Below, in pieces: positions 15,896 to 24,512 of a stretch of 39,426 nt of DNA. A program made the position numbers and the translations under genes. Every line of letters starts with the position of its first letter. Positions within the stretch are counted from its first letter, which is position 1. This DNA comes from Gammaproteobacteria bacterium (GTDB lineage: Bacteria > Pseudomonadota > Gammaproteobacteria > UBA1113). The DNA is taken from positions 1-39,426 of the forward strand of contig JAGVJK010000027.1 in NCBI GenBank assembly GCA_020051155.1. The letters run 5' to 3'. A model generated the notes under the pieces. It ran no database searches. It was not told where the DNA came from and saw nothing but the letters and a program-made list of their open reading frames with translations.

Positions 15896-16663
15896 TCACG
15901 ATGATTTTGATTCATTGCAATGACTGTTTTTTCGCTCCTTACGTCGTTGATGCAAACCCCATAGCGTCAGCACAATACCTGACAATGCGTAGCCAAAGAA
16001 GCCCAAAAATAAAATCATGGGCGGGTTTAATGCAATGGCAATGAATGCGGATAGCACGAAGAAAATAGCAACAAACGGCACTCGACCTTTAAAATCTATT
16101 TCTTTGAAACTGTAAAAACGGATATTGCTGACCATGAGTAAGCCTGTGCCCACGGTAATAATCGCCATAAGAAAATTAATCGGTACTGCTGGCAAATGAA
16201 AATGGTGCCCAAACAATACAACACTGGTGAGTACGCCCGCGCCTGCTGGTGACGGCATCCCTTGAAAATATCGTTTGTCCGCATGCTCTACTTGCGTATT
16301 AAACCGCGCTAAACGTAAAGCGGTGGTGGCAGCAAATAAAAACGCCGCGAGCCATCCTAGTTTTCCAATACTAAACAAAGACCAGCTATAAACTAAAACT
16401 GCTGGCGCAATGCCAAAGGAAACCATATCCGCCAGGCTATCATATTGCACACCAAATTCTGTTTGGGTATTGGTAAGACGAGCAACACGACCATCCAAGC
16501 TATCCATTAACATCGCCACAAAAATTGCGAAGGTTGCTACATCAAAAGAACCTTGCATAGCGGCAATAATGGCGTAAAATCCCGCAAAAAGACTAGCGGT
16601 AGTAAATAGATTAGGTAATAAGTAAATGCCTCGTGGGCGCTTTTCTCTCAACTCTTCAGTCAT
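15896..16663 (-). CDS. pssA: CDP-diacylglycerol-serine O-phosphatidyltransferase
   Basis: Makes phosphatidylserine from CDP-diacylglycerol and L-serine, the precursor of phosphatidylethanolamine; integral inner-membrane protein of 255 aa. The CDP-alcohol phosphotransferase motif is complete: DSLDGRVARLT followed by FGVQYDSLADMVSFG (about residues 70-98), with the expected Asp pairs. Six to eight hydrophobic segments. The start is the ATG at 16663, with AGAGG upstream; longer in-frame starts up to 16726 would run into the divergent promoter region and lack a ribosome site. It is the membrane (archaeal/Bacillus-like, type II) PssA, not the E. coli-type soluble enzyme. Confidence 0.92.
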   Translation of the reverse strand: MTEELREKRPRGIYLLPNLFTTASLFAGFYAIIAAMQGSFDVATFAIFVAMLMDSLDGRVARLTNTQTEFGVQYDSLADMVSFGIAPAVLVYSWSLFSIGKLGWLAAFLFAATTALRLARFNTQVEHADKRYFQGMPSPAGAGVLTSVVLFGHHFHLPAVPINFLMAIITVGTGLLMVSNIRFYSFKEIDFKGRVPFVAIFFVLSAFIAIALNPPMILFLGFFGYALSGIVLTLWGLHQRRKERKNSHCNESKSS

Positions 16664-16711
16664 TAGGACCTCTTTCATGATAGATGCAGGATGTTTTGAT
16701 AACCAGTTGAG

Positions 16712-16745
16712 TGCTATACTACTCAAATGAACATGTTCAATGAAC
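16712..16745 (+). promoter_or_regulatory. Extended -10 promoter with palindromic operator candidate
   Basis: TGC-TATACT (16712-16720) is an extended -10. TGAACATGTTCA (16728-16739), a perfect 12-bp palindrome, lies where transcription would begin, and is followed by a further TGAAC (16741-16745). The layout suggests a repressor site at the start of the DUF3579 transcript or on the divergent pssA side. No regulator is identifiable. Confidence 0.45.
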
Positions 16746-16778
16746 GTTATTTTAACCCCGAATGTTAGAGATTGACAA

Positions 16779-16790
16779 GTAAGTACTTAC
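16779..16790. promoter_or_regulatory. 12-bp palindrome directly before the DUF3579 start
   Basis: GTAAGTACTTAC is a perfect palindrome ending one base before the ATG, in the place of a normal ribosome binding site; no purine-rich site is visible. It could be an operator or hide the start in a hairpin. Function is unknown. Confidence 0.4.
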
Positions 16791-16791
16791 C

Positions 16792-17079
16792 ATGACAGAT
16801 GATGACGATAAAACAATTATCATAGAAGGTGTAACTGATGAAGGCGAACAATTTCGCCCCAGTGACTGGGCTGAGCGCATGAGCGGCAGCCTCTCTACCT
16901 TCCGCAATCATCGAATTATTTATTCACCCATGCTGCAACCATCGATTAAAGATGGTAATCGCTGTGTCATGCTAGATCCCGCTCTTAAGGAATCAAACCC
17001 AGAACTTTACAATTCTATCCTCAAGTTTGCTAAAACAAATCATTTAAAAATTTGTAACGAACCCGAGGATAATGAGTAA
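16792..17079 (+). CDS. DUF3579 family protein
   Basis: 95-aa cytoplasmic protein of unknown function. The IIIEGVTDEGEQFRPSDWAERMSG block, the RIIYSPMLQPSI strand region and the C-terminal LKFAKTNHLKI match the DUF3579 family, known mainly from beta- and gammaproteobacteria. It is acidic at both ends. The ATG lacks a Shine-Dalgarno sequence and is preceded by a palindrome. It is divergent from pssA and convergent with the Sel1 lipoprotein gene, 9 bp apart, so it is likely transcribed alone. Confidence 0.75.
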   Translation: MTDDDDKTIIIEGVTDEGEQFRPSDWAERMSGSLSTFRNHRIIYSPMLQPSIKDGNRCVMLDPALKESNPELYNSILKFAKTNHLKICNEPEDNE

Positions 17080-17088
17080 ATCTCAACT

Positions 17089-17544
17089 TTATTTGCAATT
17101 ATCTTTAAAAAACGGAACTGCTGTCGTGCTGCCTTGATGGATTGCTTCAGACAACCAATGACAAGCTTCTGCAATATCTTTTTTCACTCCCTGGCCATAA
17201 AGATAAGCAACACCTAAGTTTACCTGTGCTTGCCGATAACCTCGGTTAGCTGATTGTATGTACCAGTACACTGCTTTACTCGGATCCGCATCCACACCAC
17301 GCCCATCCATATACATATGGCCTAAGCTGTTTTCTGCTGCAGGATCGCCTTGCAATGCGCGCGCGTAAAAATAATTATAGGCATTGGAATATTGTTTTGG
17401 CGGATATCCTTCGATGCTATCGTGTTCTCGAGGTGGGGGTTGAAATTTTGGTTTTGGTGCAGGTTTTTCGACACAAGCCGTTAAGCTCATGAGCATCGCA
17501 GCACCAATAACGGTTGATACAAACCAACGAAATGTTTTTTCCAT
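17089..17544 (-). CDS. Sel1-repeat lipoprotein
   Basis: 151-aa secreted lipoprotein: the signal peptide ends in lipobox LTAC (Cys24), followed by a Pro/Lys linker (PAPKPKFQPPPRE) and at least two Sel1-type repeats: AENSLGHMYMDGRGVDADPS with AVYWYIQSANRGYRQ, then AQVNLGVAYLYGQGVKKD with ACHWLSEAIHQG. Sel1 repeats are protein-protein interaction modules; in Legionella some such proteins act at the host interface, which cannot be claimed here. Start ATG 17544 with GGGAGGGA upstream. Confidence 0.85.
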   Translation of the reverse strand: MEKTFRWFVSTVIGAAMLMSLTACVEKPAPKPKFQPPPREHDSIEGYPPKQYSNAYNYFYARALQGDPAAENSLGHMYMDGRGVDADPSKAVYWYIQSANRGYRQAQVNLGVAYLYGQGVKKDIAEACHWLSEAIHQGSTTAVPFFKDNCK

Positions 17545-17589
17545 TCTATTCCCTCCCTAACAACCTAACCCACGCAATAAGCACATATA

Positions 17590-17640
17590 CCCATCCCACT
17601 TCAGGATGCAAGGCATCTTGAAGTGCTCCATCAGGATGGG
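17590..17640. repeat. Nested inverted repeat in the clpB-Sel1 gap
   Basis: An inner stem CACTTCAGGATGC (17597-17609) and GCATCTTGAAGTG (17613-17625) has 12 of 13 pairs plus a G-T and a 3-base loop. It is enclosed by an outer stem CCCATCC (17590-17596) and GGATGGG (17634-17640). On the minus strand it lies downstream of clpB but has no T run. Further short inverted pairs (GAGAAG/CTTCTC near 17657-17672; GGGGAG/CTCCCC flanking it) follow up to about 17695. It may be a terminator, a REP-like element or a structured RNA. Confidence 0.55.
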
Positions 17641-17765
17641 GAGTTTATTAGAGACGAGAAGATCTCTTCTCTCATTGCAAGCCCGAGCTCCCCAGGCGCA
17701 GCATCTAATCCCTAATAAAAGAATACGCTATCATCTAATGCGACAACAGTAAATAAGAAATATCA

Positions 17766-20339
17766 TCAATCAAAAGACAATGCCCCATCTTTGAGCGTCA
17801 CTTTCACGGTATCACCAGGTGCATACTCACCTTGCAACAAGGCTTGTGCTAAAGGATTTTCCAAATACTGTTGAATAGCGCGTTTCAACGGACGTGCTCC
17901 ATAGACAGGATCGAACCCTGCTTTTGCTAAAAACAGCAAGGCTGCATCATCCACCAATAATGAAATATCCCTTTCTTGTAATCGTTGTTTCACACGATTC
18001 ACTTGGATCAGAGCAATATGTTTAATCTGATCGGCTTGCAATGAGCGGAACACTACGATGTCATCCACTCGATTAATAAATTCTGGTCTAAAATGCTTCC
18101 CGACAATTTCCATAACCGCATGTTTCATTTTGTCATAGTCATTTTTGTCGGCGTATTCTTGAATAACATGAGAACCCAGGTTAGAGGTCATGACGATCAC
18201 TGCATGGCGAAAATCTACGGTACGACCATGGCCATCGGTCAAACGACCATCATCAAGCACTTGCAGCAAAATGTTAAACACATCGGGATGAGCTTTCTCT
18301 ACCTCATCTAATAGGATCACAGAGTATGGCTTACGACGAATTGCTTCCGTCAAATAACCACCTTCTTCATAGCCGACGTAACCAGGAGGTGCTCCGATTA
18401 AGCGCGCCACAGCATGTTTTTCCATGAACTCCGACATATCGATGCGCACCATGGCTTCCTCGGTATCAAATAAGAACATTGCGAGTGTTTTGCAAAGCTC
18501 TGTCTTACCAACACCCGTTGGACCTAAAAATAAAAAGGAACCCACGGGGCGATTAGGATCCGATAAACCAGCTCGGGAACGACGAATCGCATTTGCCACC
18601 ACATTGACTGCTTCATCTTGACCAATCACGCGCTGGTGGAGAGCCTCTTCCATGTGTAATAATTTTTCTCGCTCACCTTCTAGCATTTTGCTAACAGGAA
18701 TGTGCGTCCATTTTGAAACAACTTCTGCAATTTCTTCTTCCGTCACTTTATTGCGAACTAAGTGCGTATCTTTAGGTTCTACATCTAAGGCTTTTTGTAA
18801 TTGCTTTTCTAACTCTGGCAGTCTGCCATATTGCAATTCCGACATGCGCGTTAAATCATTAGCACGACGTGCTGTTTCTAATTCTACACGTGCACGCTCT
18901 AGCGCTTCTTGCAAATGCTTAGTGCTTTGCAATGAGGCTTTTTCTGCCTTCCAAACTTCTTCAAGATCTGCAAACTTATGAGACAATTGATCGATATCTT
19001 GATTTAACTTTTCCAAGCGTTTAATGGATGCCTCATCGTCTTCTTTTTTTAGCGCTTCTCGTTCAATTTTTAATTGGATCAACTTACGATTTAAGGTGTC
19101 CATTTCCTCTGGCATGGAATCAATCTGCATGCGAATATTACTACCTGCTTCGTCAATTAAATCGATAGCCTTATCAGGCAATTGTCGATCCGTAATATAA
19201 CGATGGGACAGTGTAGCAGCTGCAACAATCGCAGAGTCTGTGATTTGTACGCCATGGTGAATTTCATAACGCTCTTTTAATCCGCGTAAAATAGCAATGG
19301 TATCGGGAACATTGGGTTCATCCACTAAAATTTTTTGAAAGCGTCGCTCCAATGCGGCATCTTTTTCAATGTATTGTCGATACTCATCTAAGGTAGTGGC
19401 GCCAATACAATGTAACTCACCGCGCGCTAAAGCGGGTTTTAGCATATTCCCTGCATCCATCGCGCCTTCTGCTTTGCCCGCGCCCACCATGGTATGCAGT
19501 TCATCAATAAATAAAATGATTTGACCTTCTTGCTTACTCAAGTCATTCAAAACTGCTTTTAAACGCTCTTCAAATTCACCACGAAATTTTGCACCCGCGA
19601 TCAACGCGCCTAAATCTAAGGCCAATAATCGTTTGCCTTTAATTCCTTCTGGCACTTCACCATTCACAATTCGTTGTGCCAAGCCTTCAACGATGGCAGT
19701 TTTACCAACGCCGGGCTCGCCAATTAAGACCGGATTATTTTTAGTCCTACGTTGCAATACTTGAATGGTGCGCCGAATTTCTGCATCGCGCCCAATCACT
19801 GGATCTAATTTCCCTTGCTCCGCTAATTCAGTTAAATCTTTAGAATACTTGGCTAAGGCTTCTCGATTTTCTTCATCACTCGCTTCTTTCACTGACTGCC
19901 CTCCTCGCATATCATTAATCGCTTTTTCAAGAGCACCCTTTGTAACCCCGGCTGCTTTTAACAAAGTTTGCAAACTATTATCACTTTCAAAGGCGGCTAA
20001 TAAAAATAATTCGCTTGAAATAAATTGATCGTGACGTTGTTGAGCTAATTTATCTGTCACATTAAATAATCGATTTAATTCATTTGATATGGAAATATCG
20101 CCAGAAGTGCCAGTGACTTGTGGCAATTGATCCAGTGCTTTATCCACACTGGCATTAAAGGCTGAAGGGTTATTAAGATGAGCTTTCGTTAATAAAGGGC
20201 GAATGGTGCTGCCTGATTGATCCAACATTGCCTTTAACACATGAATGGGTTCAATGGTGGGATTGTCTCGTCCAACAGCAATGGATTGCGCATCCAAAAT
20301 TGCACTATGAAATTTACTAGTTAATTTATCCATTCTCAT
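17766..20339 (-). CDS. clpB: ClpB disaggregase chaperone
   Basis: Hexameric AAA+ disaggregase that rescues aggregated proteins with DnaK, 857 aa, the normal ClpB length. Order: Clp-N domain (1-145), first AAA module with Walker A GEPGVGKT (207-214) and [13 protein letters not shown], middle coiled-coil domain (about 395-525, [18 protein letters not shown] onward), second AAA module with Walker A GPTGVGKT (about 605) and [14 protein letters not shown], then the C-terminal domain. Start ATG 20339 ([10 protein letters not shown], as in other ClpB) with GAGGAG upstream. I see no sigma-32 consensus in the 124 bp upstream, which contain a REP-like hairpin; read-through from the upstream synthase gene is possible. 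Confidence 0.97.
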   Translation of the reverse strand: MRMDKLTSKFHSAILDAQSIAVGRDNPTIEPIHVLKAMLDQSGSTIRPLLTKAHLNNPSAFNASVDKALDQLPQVTGTSGDISISNELNRLFNVTDKLAQQRHDQFISSELFLLAAFESDNSLQTLLKAAGVTKGALEKAINDMRGGQSVKEASDEENREALAKYSKDLTELAEQGKLDPVIGRDAEIRRTIQVLQRRTKNNPVLIGEPGVGKTAIVEGLAQRIVNGEVPEGIKGKRLLALDLGALIAGAKFRGEFEERLKAVLNDLSKQEGQIILFIDELHTMVGAGKAEGAMDAGNMLKPALARGELHCIGATTLDEYRQYIEKDAALERRFQKILVDEPNVPDTIAILRGLKERYEIHHGVQITDSAIVAAATLSHRYITDRQLPDKAIDLIDEAGSNIRMQIDSMPEEMDTLNRKLIQLKIEREALKKEDDEASIKRLEKLNQDIDQLSHKFADLEEVWKAEKASLQSTKHLQEALERARVELETARRANDLTRMSELQYGRLPELEKQLQKALDVEPKDTHLVRNKVTEEEIAEVVSKWTHIPVSKMLEGEREKLLHMEEALHQRVIGQDEAVNVVANAIRRSRAGLSDPNRPVGSFLFLGPTGVGKTELCKTLAMFLFDTEEAMVRIDMSEFMEKHAVARLIGAPPGYVGYEEGGYLTEAIRRKPYSVILLDEVEKAHPDVFNILLQVLDDGRLTDGHGRTVDFRHAVIVMTSNLGSHVIQEYADKNDYDKMKHAVMEIVGKHFRPEFINRVDDIVVFRSLQADQIKHIALIQVNRVKQRLQERDISLLVDDAALLFLAKAGFDPVYGARPLKRAIQQYLENPLAQALLQGEYAPGDTVKVTLKDGALSFD

Positions 20340-20383
20340 TTGCTATCACTCCTCGTTATTGTGGAAAGTAGGTTATTTGAATA

Positions 20384-20432
20384 CCCCTCATCCGGCCTGC
20401 GGCCACCTTCTCCCGCACGGGGAGAAGGCACT
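20384..20432. repeat. REP-like palindromic element, copy 1
   Basis: Two hairpins in 49 bp: GGCC-TGC-GGCC, then CCTTCTCCC and GGGAGAAGG with a 5-base loop. Nearly the same sequence is at 22911-22959 (three differences). Elements of this CATCCGGCC...CCTTCTCCC type are widespread in proteobacterial intergenic DNA. This copy lies between a gene end and the clpB start. Confidence 0.85.
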
Positions 20433-20463
20433 TTTTATTCATCCCCTTCTAAAAATCTGTTTA

Positions 20464-21411
20464 CTAGAAGCCCTCTTTTTGCATCCAGGTATCATCAACA
20501 AACTTGCTTAAATAATTTCGGATAGAGTCTGGTAGCAAGACTAAGCATCGTTGTCCTTTTTTCAAGGATTTTGCCGCTTGCAATGCTGCCCACATGGCAG
20601 AGCCACTTGAGCCACCCACTAATAATCCTTCCTCACGAATTAAGCGTCGTGCCGTATGAAAAGAGTCTGCATCATTAATTTTTACATATTCATCGATAAG
20701 CGTGTTATCTAAGACATCTGGAAAGAAGTCATAGCCAATCCCCTCAACTTTGTAGGAATGCACGTCCGTGCCTCCCCCTAAAATTGAGCCATAGGGGTCC
20801 GCGCCAATGATTTTGATCTTCGGATTATATTCTTTTAACCGTTTTGCAACGCCAGTGATAGTACCACCGGTTCCCACGCCCATAACAACCATGTGTAAAT
20901 TATCACCAAAATCATCAATGATTTCTTGAGCGGTAAATAAATAATGGGCTCCTGGGTTTGCTGGGTTGGAGTATTGATCCAAGATATGAGCATTAGGTAG
21001 CTCTTCTCGTAAACGATTAGCCACAGAAATATGACTCTCTGGCGCATCCCAGGCAGCTTCCGTTGGGGTTCGTATAATTTTTGCGCCAAGTGCTTCTAAT
21101 ACCACTTGTTTTTCACGGCTCATTTTTTCCGGCATCGTGATAATCACGTTGTAGCCTTTCACTGCCGCGGCTAGGGCAATGCCAATGCCCGTATTACCAG
21201 AGGTAGGTTCGATGAGGGTATCGCCGGGCTTAATTTGGCCGGATTTTTCTGCTTCTTCTACCATGTGATAGCCGATACGATCTTTGACAGCGCCACCTGG
21301 ATTTAAAAATTCACATTTTCCATAGAACTCACAATCATAACCTTGGCCAACACGATGAAGTTTAACGGAGGGTGTGTTGCCAATGGCTTGTAAAATAGTA
21401 TCAATGATCAT
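20464..21411 (-). CDS. PLP-dependent cystathionine beta-synthase / cysteine synthase
   Basis: Fold-type II PLP enzyme, 315 aa. PLP lysine Lys43 in NPGGAVKDR, substrate/phosphate loop PTSGNTG (70-75 region) and GVGTGGTITG for the cofactor phosphate are intact. Motifs SHISVANRL, ILDQYSNPANPGAHY, KVEGIGYDFFPDVLD and the C-terminal DTWMQKEGF resemble cystathionine beta-synthase catalytic domains more than CysK. It lacks the heme-binding N-terminus and the C-terminal CBS pair of the animal enzyme. It would join homocysteine and serine, or make cysteine from acetylserine; no partner lyase is nearby. ATG 21411 with AGGAG. Confidence 0.88.
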   Translation of the reverse strand: MIIDTILQAIGNTPSVKLHRVGQGYDCEFYGKCEFLNPGGAVKDRIGYHMVEEAEKSGQIKPGDTLIEPTSGNTGIGIALAAAVKGYNVIITMPEKMSREKQVVLEALGAKIIRTPTEAAWDAPESHISVANRLREELPNAHILDQYSNPANPGAHYLFTAQEIIDDFGDNLHMVVMGVGTGGTITGVAKRLKEYNPKIKIIGADPYGSILGGGTDVHSYKVEGIGYDFFPDVLDNTLIDEYVKINDADSFHTARRLIREEGLLVGGSSGSAMWAALQAAKSLKKGQRCLVLLPDSIRNYLSKFVDDTWMQKEGF

Positions 21412-21454
21412 GAGTATCTCCTAATGAGTATTGTTTCGCGAAGCGTATGATAAA

Positions 21455-22051
21455 CTAATGCCCCGCAAAAAGCCACGGGGTTATTGCCGTGACAATACCA
21501 GCAACGGCGCCACAAACATGGCCTTCCCAGGATATTTCTGGTCCTTGTGGAAAGAGATGTAAAACCAAACTGCCCAAATAATACAAGGTCAAAATGGCCA
21601 GTAAAATGGAGAAAGCACTAGGGTGCTGATAGGTGTTTACTAATAAAAAACTCCAATACCCCATAATTAATGAACTGGCACCAATATGGATTGCCTTACG
21701 CCCCACCAGCCAAATCAAACAGCCGCTGAGAAGTGTAATACTGAGTGTCACCACAATAAAGTAATGCCAACCCCCGACTAAAATAAAATTCATGAGGATA
21801 AAAAGAGGGATGCTATTAAAAAATAAATGATTAAAATCGCCGTGTAATAAAGGAGACAACGCAATGCCTGGTAATCCGATCCAGTGACGCGGATAAATCC
21901 CAAAGTAATTTAAACGTCGTCCTAAGAGGGTATTAACTATTTGGATACCCCATAAAACTCCTAACATGATAAAAACCGGCACTAGATTTTTTAACATTGA
22001 ATCGAATAAGATCGTTGCGGCATCAGCAAGCTGTGTTATGTATTCCAACAT
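21455..22051 (-). CDS. Rhomboid family intramembrane serine protease
   Basis: 198-aa membrane protein with six hydrophobic segments. Catalytic pair in the expected places: Ser126 in HIGASSLIMG and His178 in SWEGHVCGAVAG; helix 2 has His75 and Asn79 (HLFFN), the oxyanion-side residues. The motif reads GASS, not the canonical GxSG, so activity is probable but not certain. The ATG at 22051 is chosen over an in-frame TTG two codons earlier. It follows the GNAT-like gene by 67 bp and precedes the PLP synthase by 43 bp. Confidence 0.85.
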   Translation of the reverse strand: MLEYITQLADAATILFDSMLKNLVPVFIMLGVLWGIQIVNTLLGRRLNYFGIYPRHWIGLPGIALSPLLHGDFNHLFFNSIPLFILMNFILVGGWHYFIVVTLSITLLSGCLIWLVGRKAIHIGASSLIMGYWSFLLVNTYQHPSAFSILLAILTLYYLGSLVLHLFPQGPEISWEGHVCGAVAGIVTAITPWLFAGH

Positions 22052-22118
22052 GAGCAATCTCTTTAATTAACTTTTTTACAGTATACTACAACTTTTTCCG
22101 CGCCAAGTGCGATTGAAA

Positions 22119-22868
22119 TCACACCCCCAACGCCAGCTCAGATTCCCAGTGAAAGTAAGCGTTATCTATTTGCGTATCGATACAATGTGCGTATAACCGA
22201 TCCACTGCTGGTTGAATCCCTGGAATCGTGCATGGAATCACATGATCTCGCTGAGTAAAAATAATATCCGATGCCATGCCATGAGATATATGATCACGCA
22301 TTAAGGGGATACCGCCAAAACTATACACCAACCGATGAATACCTCGCTCATTACGCGTATATGTTAATAACCCTTGAGCGTTTGACGATAATAATCGTTT
22401 GACTGACAAGCCAATCACTGCCTCCGATAAACCGCTACCTACTAAACTACGGCGCCATTGTGGATGAACACATAAATTGCCCATTGTCATTATTTGTTGA
22501 TATCCCGAAGCAATTAATCCTTGAATGATAGACGCGGGATACCCTTGAATGTAACTAGACTCCAAGGTTGAGGCAAAGGATAGATCTAACCAATCTAACA
22601 CCATTAAACCAATGGCTTCTTCTTTTAAAAAAATAGCGATCAATTCTTTTTGTCGGAAAAAATCATCACTTCGTAATTCAGGCTCGACTAATTTGCTTTC
22701 ATACTTTAATGCGTGCCCCATTTGTGTTTTCCACAAATGATAGGCTGAACGATAATGATCCGCATATTGTGGCTGGCAGTGTTGCCCGCGACAAGGCAAT
22801 AAATAACACTGCATTTGTTTTGCTTCTTCTAGATCAAATAAACAATCCGTATTTTCTATAAACATCAT
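22119..22868 (-). CDS. GNAT-fold protein, unknown substrate
   Basis: 249 aa. The centre has a GNAT acetyl-CoA-binding pattern: a strand MGNLCVHPQWRRS then VGSGLSEAVIGLSVKRLL (about 129-160), where the pyrophosphate loop reads SLVGSG preceded by Arg139-Arg140 rather than a canonical Q/R-x-x-G-x-G/A. A preceding strand pair (ELIAIFLKEEAIGLMVLDWLD) and a following NERGIHRLVYSFGGIPL also fit the fold. Five Cys, no membrane segment. Start ATG 22868 (a second ATG follows) with GGAG. It lies downstream of the HDO gene across a 158-bp gap holding a REP-like element. The pair suggests a common small-molecule pathway (inference). Confidence 0.65.
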   Translation of the reverse strand: MMFIENTDCLFDLEEAKQMQCYLLPCRGQHCQPQYADHYRSAYHLWKTQMGHALKYESKLVEPELRSDDFFRQKELIAIFLKEEAIGLMVLDWLDLSFASTLESSYIQGYPASIIQGLIASGYQQIMTMGNLCVHPQWRRSLVGSGLSEAVIGLSVKRLLSSNAQGLLTYTRNERGIHRLVYSFGGIPLMRDHISHGMASDIIFTQRDHVIPCTIPGIQPAVDRLYAHCIDTQIDNAYFHWESELALGV

Positions 22869-22910
22869 AAAACTCCATTTTATAACATTCGCCTTTAAAT
22901 GATGAGATCA

Positions 22911-22959
22911 CCCCTCATCCGGCCTTCGGCCACCTTCTCCCTCAAGGGGAGAAGGCACT
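22911..22959. repeat. REP-like palindromic element, copy 2
   Basis: Same structure as 20384-20432, with GGCC-TTC-GGCC and CCTTCTCCC / GGGAGAAGG. It lies between the HDO gene and the GNAT-like gene, so if they form one transcript the hairpin is inside it. Confidence 0.85.
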
Positions 22960-23026
22960 TCTTATTTGTTTTTCCAATGGCGCTAACATTGTCTTCTTCA
23001 GAAAGCCCTCTACAAATAAAAATTTC

Positions 23027-24307
23027 TTATCGTCGAGGAGGAGTCGCACTCCACAAGCGCATTTCATGAATAATTTCATCAAACCCTTGCTGGAAACTAC
23101 TCATAGCAATTTTCAAAATGCTTAAAAATTTCTGTAAATTTTCCTCTGTAGCAATATGGTTTTTCACCATATTTACCACGCTCACCCAATGCCCATCATC
23201 GCCACCATCGGTATTGACATGGGAGGCTAAAAAGCCCACCGCTTTTTTGGGTTGCGCCACACCCCAACTGGCAATGGTTGCAACAAGATCATCAAGAAAT
23301 TGAGGTTCAATCGCAGCAGACATCCCCTCTGCCGCTAAGGGACACGCCAACATTAATAATGTATCTTGATAAAATCCAATGGTACTCTCTTGAACCACCA
23401 TGAAGGCTTTGGTCCCCTGTTGTGGCACATGGTGTTGTTTGAGATATTCCACATCGGCACCCAAATGTTGTAAATCTTTTTCAATAATAAGTTCGTGATT
23501 GACCTCTCCTCGCAGGTGATAGATAAAATGATTGCGCAATTCAATGCTGGGAGCTAGAGCCACACAACGCCCCAAGTGTTGCGTTGTTTGCCGAACATAC
23601 TGATGCAAATTAAATAATGAATAAACATATTGCTGTTTCGTCAGCGTATGCTGCGCAATAGCTTGCGCCCATGGCCCTTTAAAAAAAGCAGTCCGCCATT
23701 GATTCACCGTTTCGATCACTTCCTCTGCTGCTAAGGTTCTTAGAAACGCATTCACCTCACCATGACACGATTGATACACGTGATAGATTGCATATTCTAA
23801 GCGTTGTGCCATTGGGTAATAAGTGACGCCATCAATCGTCATTGGCGACACATGGTTTAAAGGTTCTAATTTCAATAGCTCTATGAAGGGATGTTGTAAC
23901 GAAGGTAATAAAACAATGACATTATGCCGTTGCAAAATACGCGCTCGTCGTAGTGCCACATAGAGCAAGCCTGCAATAATATCCTGTGTGTGAGCACCAT
24001 CGGTAAGCCACAATGAGTCTAGGTAAATACTGTTATTTAACACAGCTTCCGCGAGGCCCGTTTGTGCTGCAAACACACTATTTTCTGCCGGCTGGATATG
24101 CGCCCAACCATAAGACGTTTTGTCATCGTGTATTCCTACCTGATAGCCGGGTATTTTTAGAGCTTGTTGCATGGTAAGAGGTGCCAGTACCCAATGCCCT
24201 CCCTCAAGCAACTGTGGGGTATTTTGCTCAGTCAACTTGAGTGTAGAAAGAGCATTTGTAGCGAGTTGTTGTCGTTGGTGTTCTTGAAAAGAAATTGTGA
24301 GTGCCAT
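23027..24307 (-). CDS. GNAT-like / heme-oxygenase-like diiron oxidase (HDO) fusion
   Basis: 426 aa. Residues 1 to about 175 look like a degenerate GNAT fold (strand SIYLDSLWL, then helix IIAGLLYVALRRARI and strand NVIVLLP at 93-135). Residues about 180-420 are all-helical and carry the pattern of HDO enzymes (PqqC/TenA-like scaffold; UndA, BesC and CADD are relatives): Glu268 and His271 (GEVNHE), Glu327 (AAEGMS), and His363, Asp367, His373 (SHVNTDGGDDGHW). This matches an E..H / E / H..D..H diiron site, with a small insertion in the last motif. HDOs oxidise fatty acids, amino acids or N-bearing substrates; the substrate here is unknown. ATG 24307 with AGGA; promoter visible upstream. I do not recognise an established family for this fusion. 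Confidence 0.65.
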   Translation of the reverse strand: MALTISFQEHQRQQLATNALSTLKLTEQNTPQLLEGGHWVLAPLTMQQALKIPGYQVGIHDDKTSYGWAHIQPAENSVFAAQTGLAEAVLNNSIYLDSLWLTDGAHTQDIIAGLLYVALRRARILQRHNVIVLLPSLQHPFIELLKLEPLNHVSPMTIDGVTYYPMAQRLEYAIYHVYQSCHGEVNAFLRTLAAEEVIETVNQWRTAFFKGPWAQAIAQHTLTKQQYVYSLFNLHQYVRQTTQHLGRCVALAPSIELRNHFIYHLRGEVNHELIIEKDLQHLGADVEYLKQHHVPQQGTKAFMVVQESTIGFYQDTLLMLACPLAAEGMSAAIEPQFLDDLVATIASWGVAQPKKAVGFLASHVNTDGGDDGHWVSVVNMVKNHIATEENLQKFLSILKIAMSSFQQGFDEIIHEMRLWSATPPRR

Positions 24308-24346
24308 AACAAGTCTGTCCTTATGATCGAGCTAGAAAGTAAACTC

Positions 24347-24375
24347 ATCATACTGAAACTTTAACACTCAGTAAA
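24347..24375 (-). promoter_or_regulatory. Candidate promoter for the HDO gene
   Basis: Minus strand TTTACT (24375-24370), 17-base spacer, TATGAT (24352-24347), about 40 bases before the start codon. Hexamers match consensus at four and five positions. Confidence 0.45.
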
Positions 24376-24440
24376 GACATCTTATGATAGACGTTAGATC
24401 AAGTGTAACCTTGTTTTATTACAATTAGATCATCAAAAGC

Positions 24441-24468
24441 TTGCGTCGCTGAAGCACTGCTTTATACT
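24441..24468 (+). promoter_or_regulatory. Candidate promoter for the GGDEF gene
   Basis: TTGCGT (24441-24446), 16-base spacer, TATACT (24463-24468), about 45 bases before the start codon. Confidence 0.45.
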
Positions 24469-24512
24469 GAATATACTTCACTTTCATAATTCTCAAATGG
24501 ATACTTAGTTTG

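Noticed and set aside
16728..16745. LexA box
   Set aside because: The GAAC repeats are nine bases apart, not the seven of the alphaproteobacterial box, and do not fit the gammaproteobacterial CTG-N10-CAG pattern.
20340..20463. Sigma-32 heat-shock promoter for clpB
   Set aside because: No CTTGAA plus CCCCAT pair with correct spacing; the C-rich stretch belongs to the REP-like hairpin.
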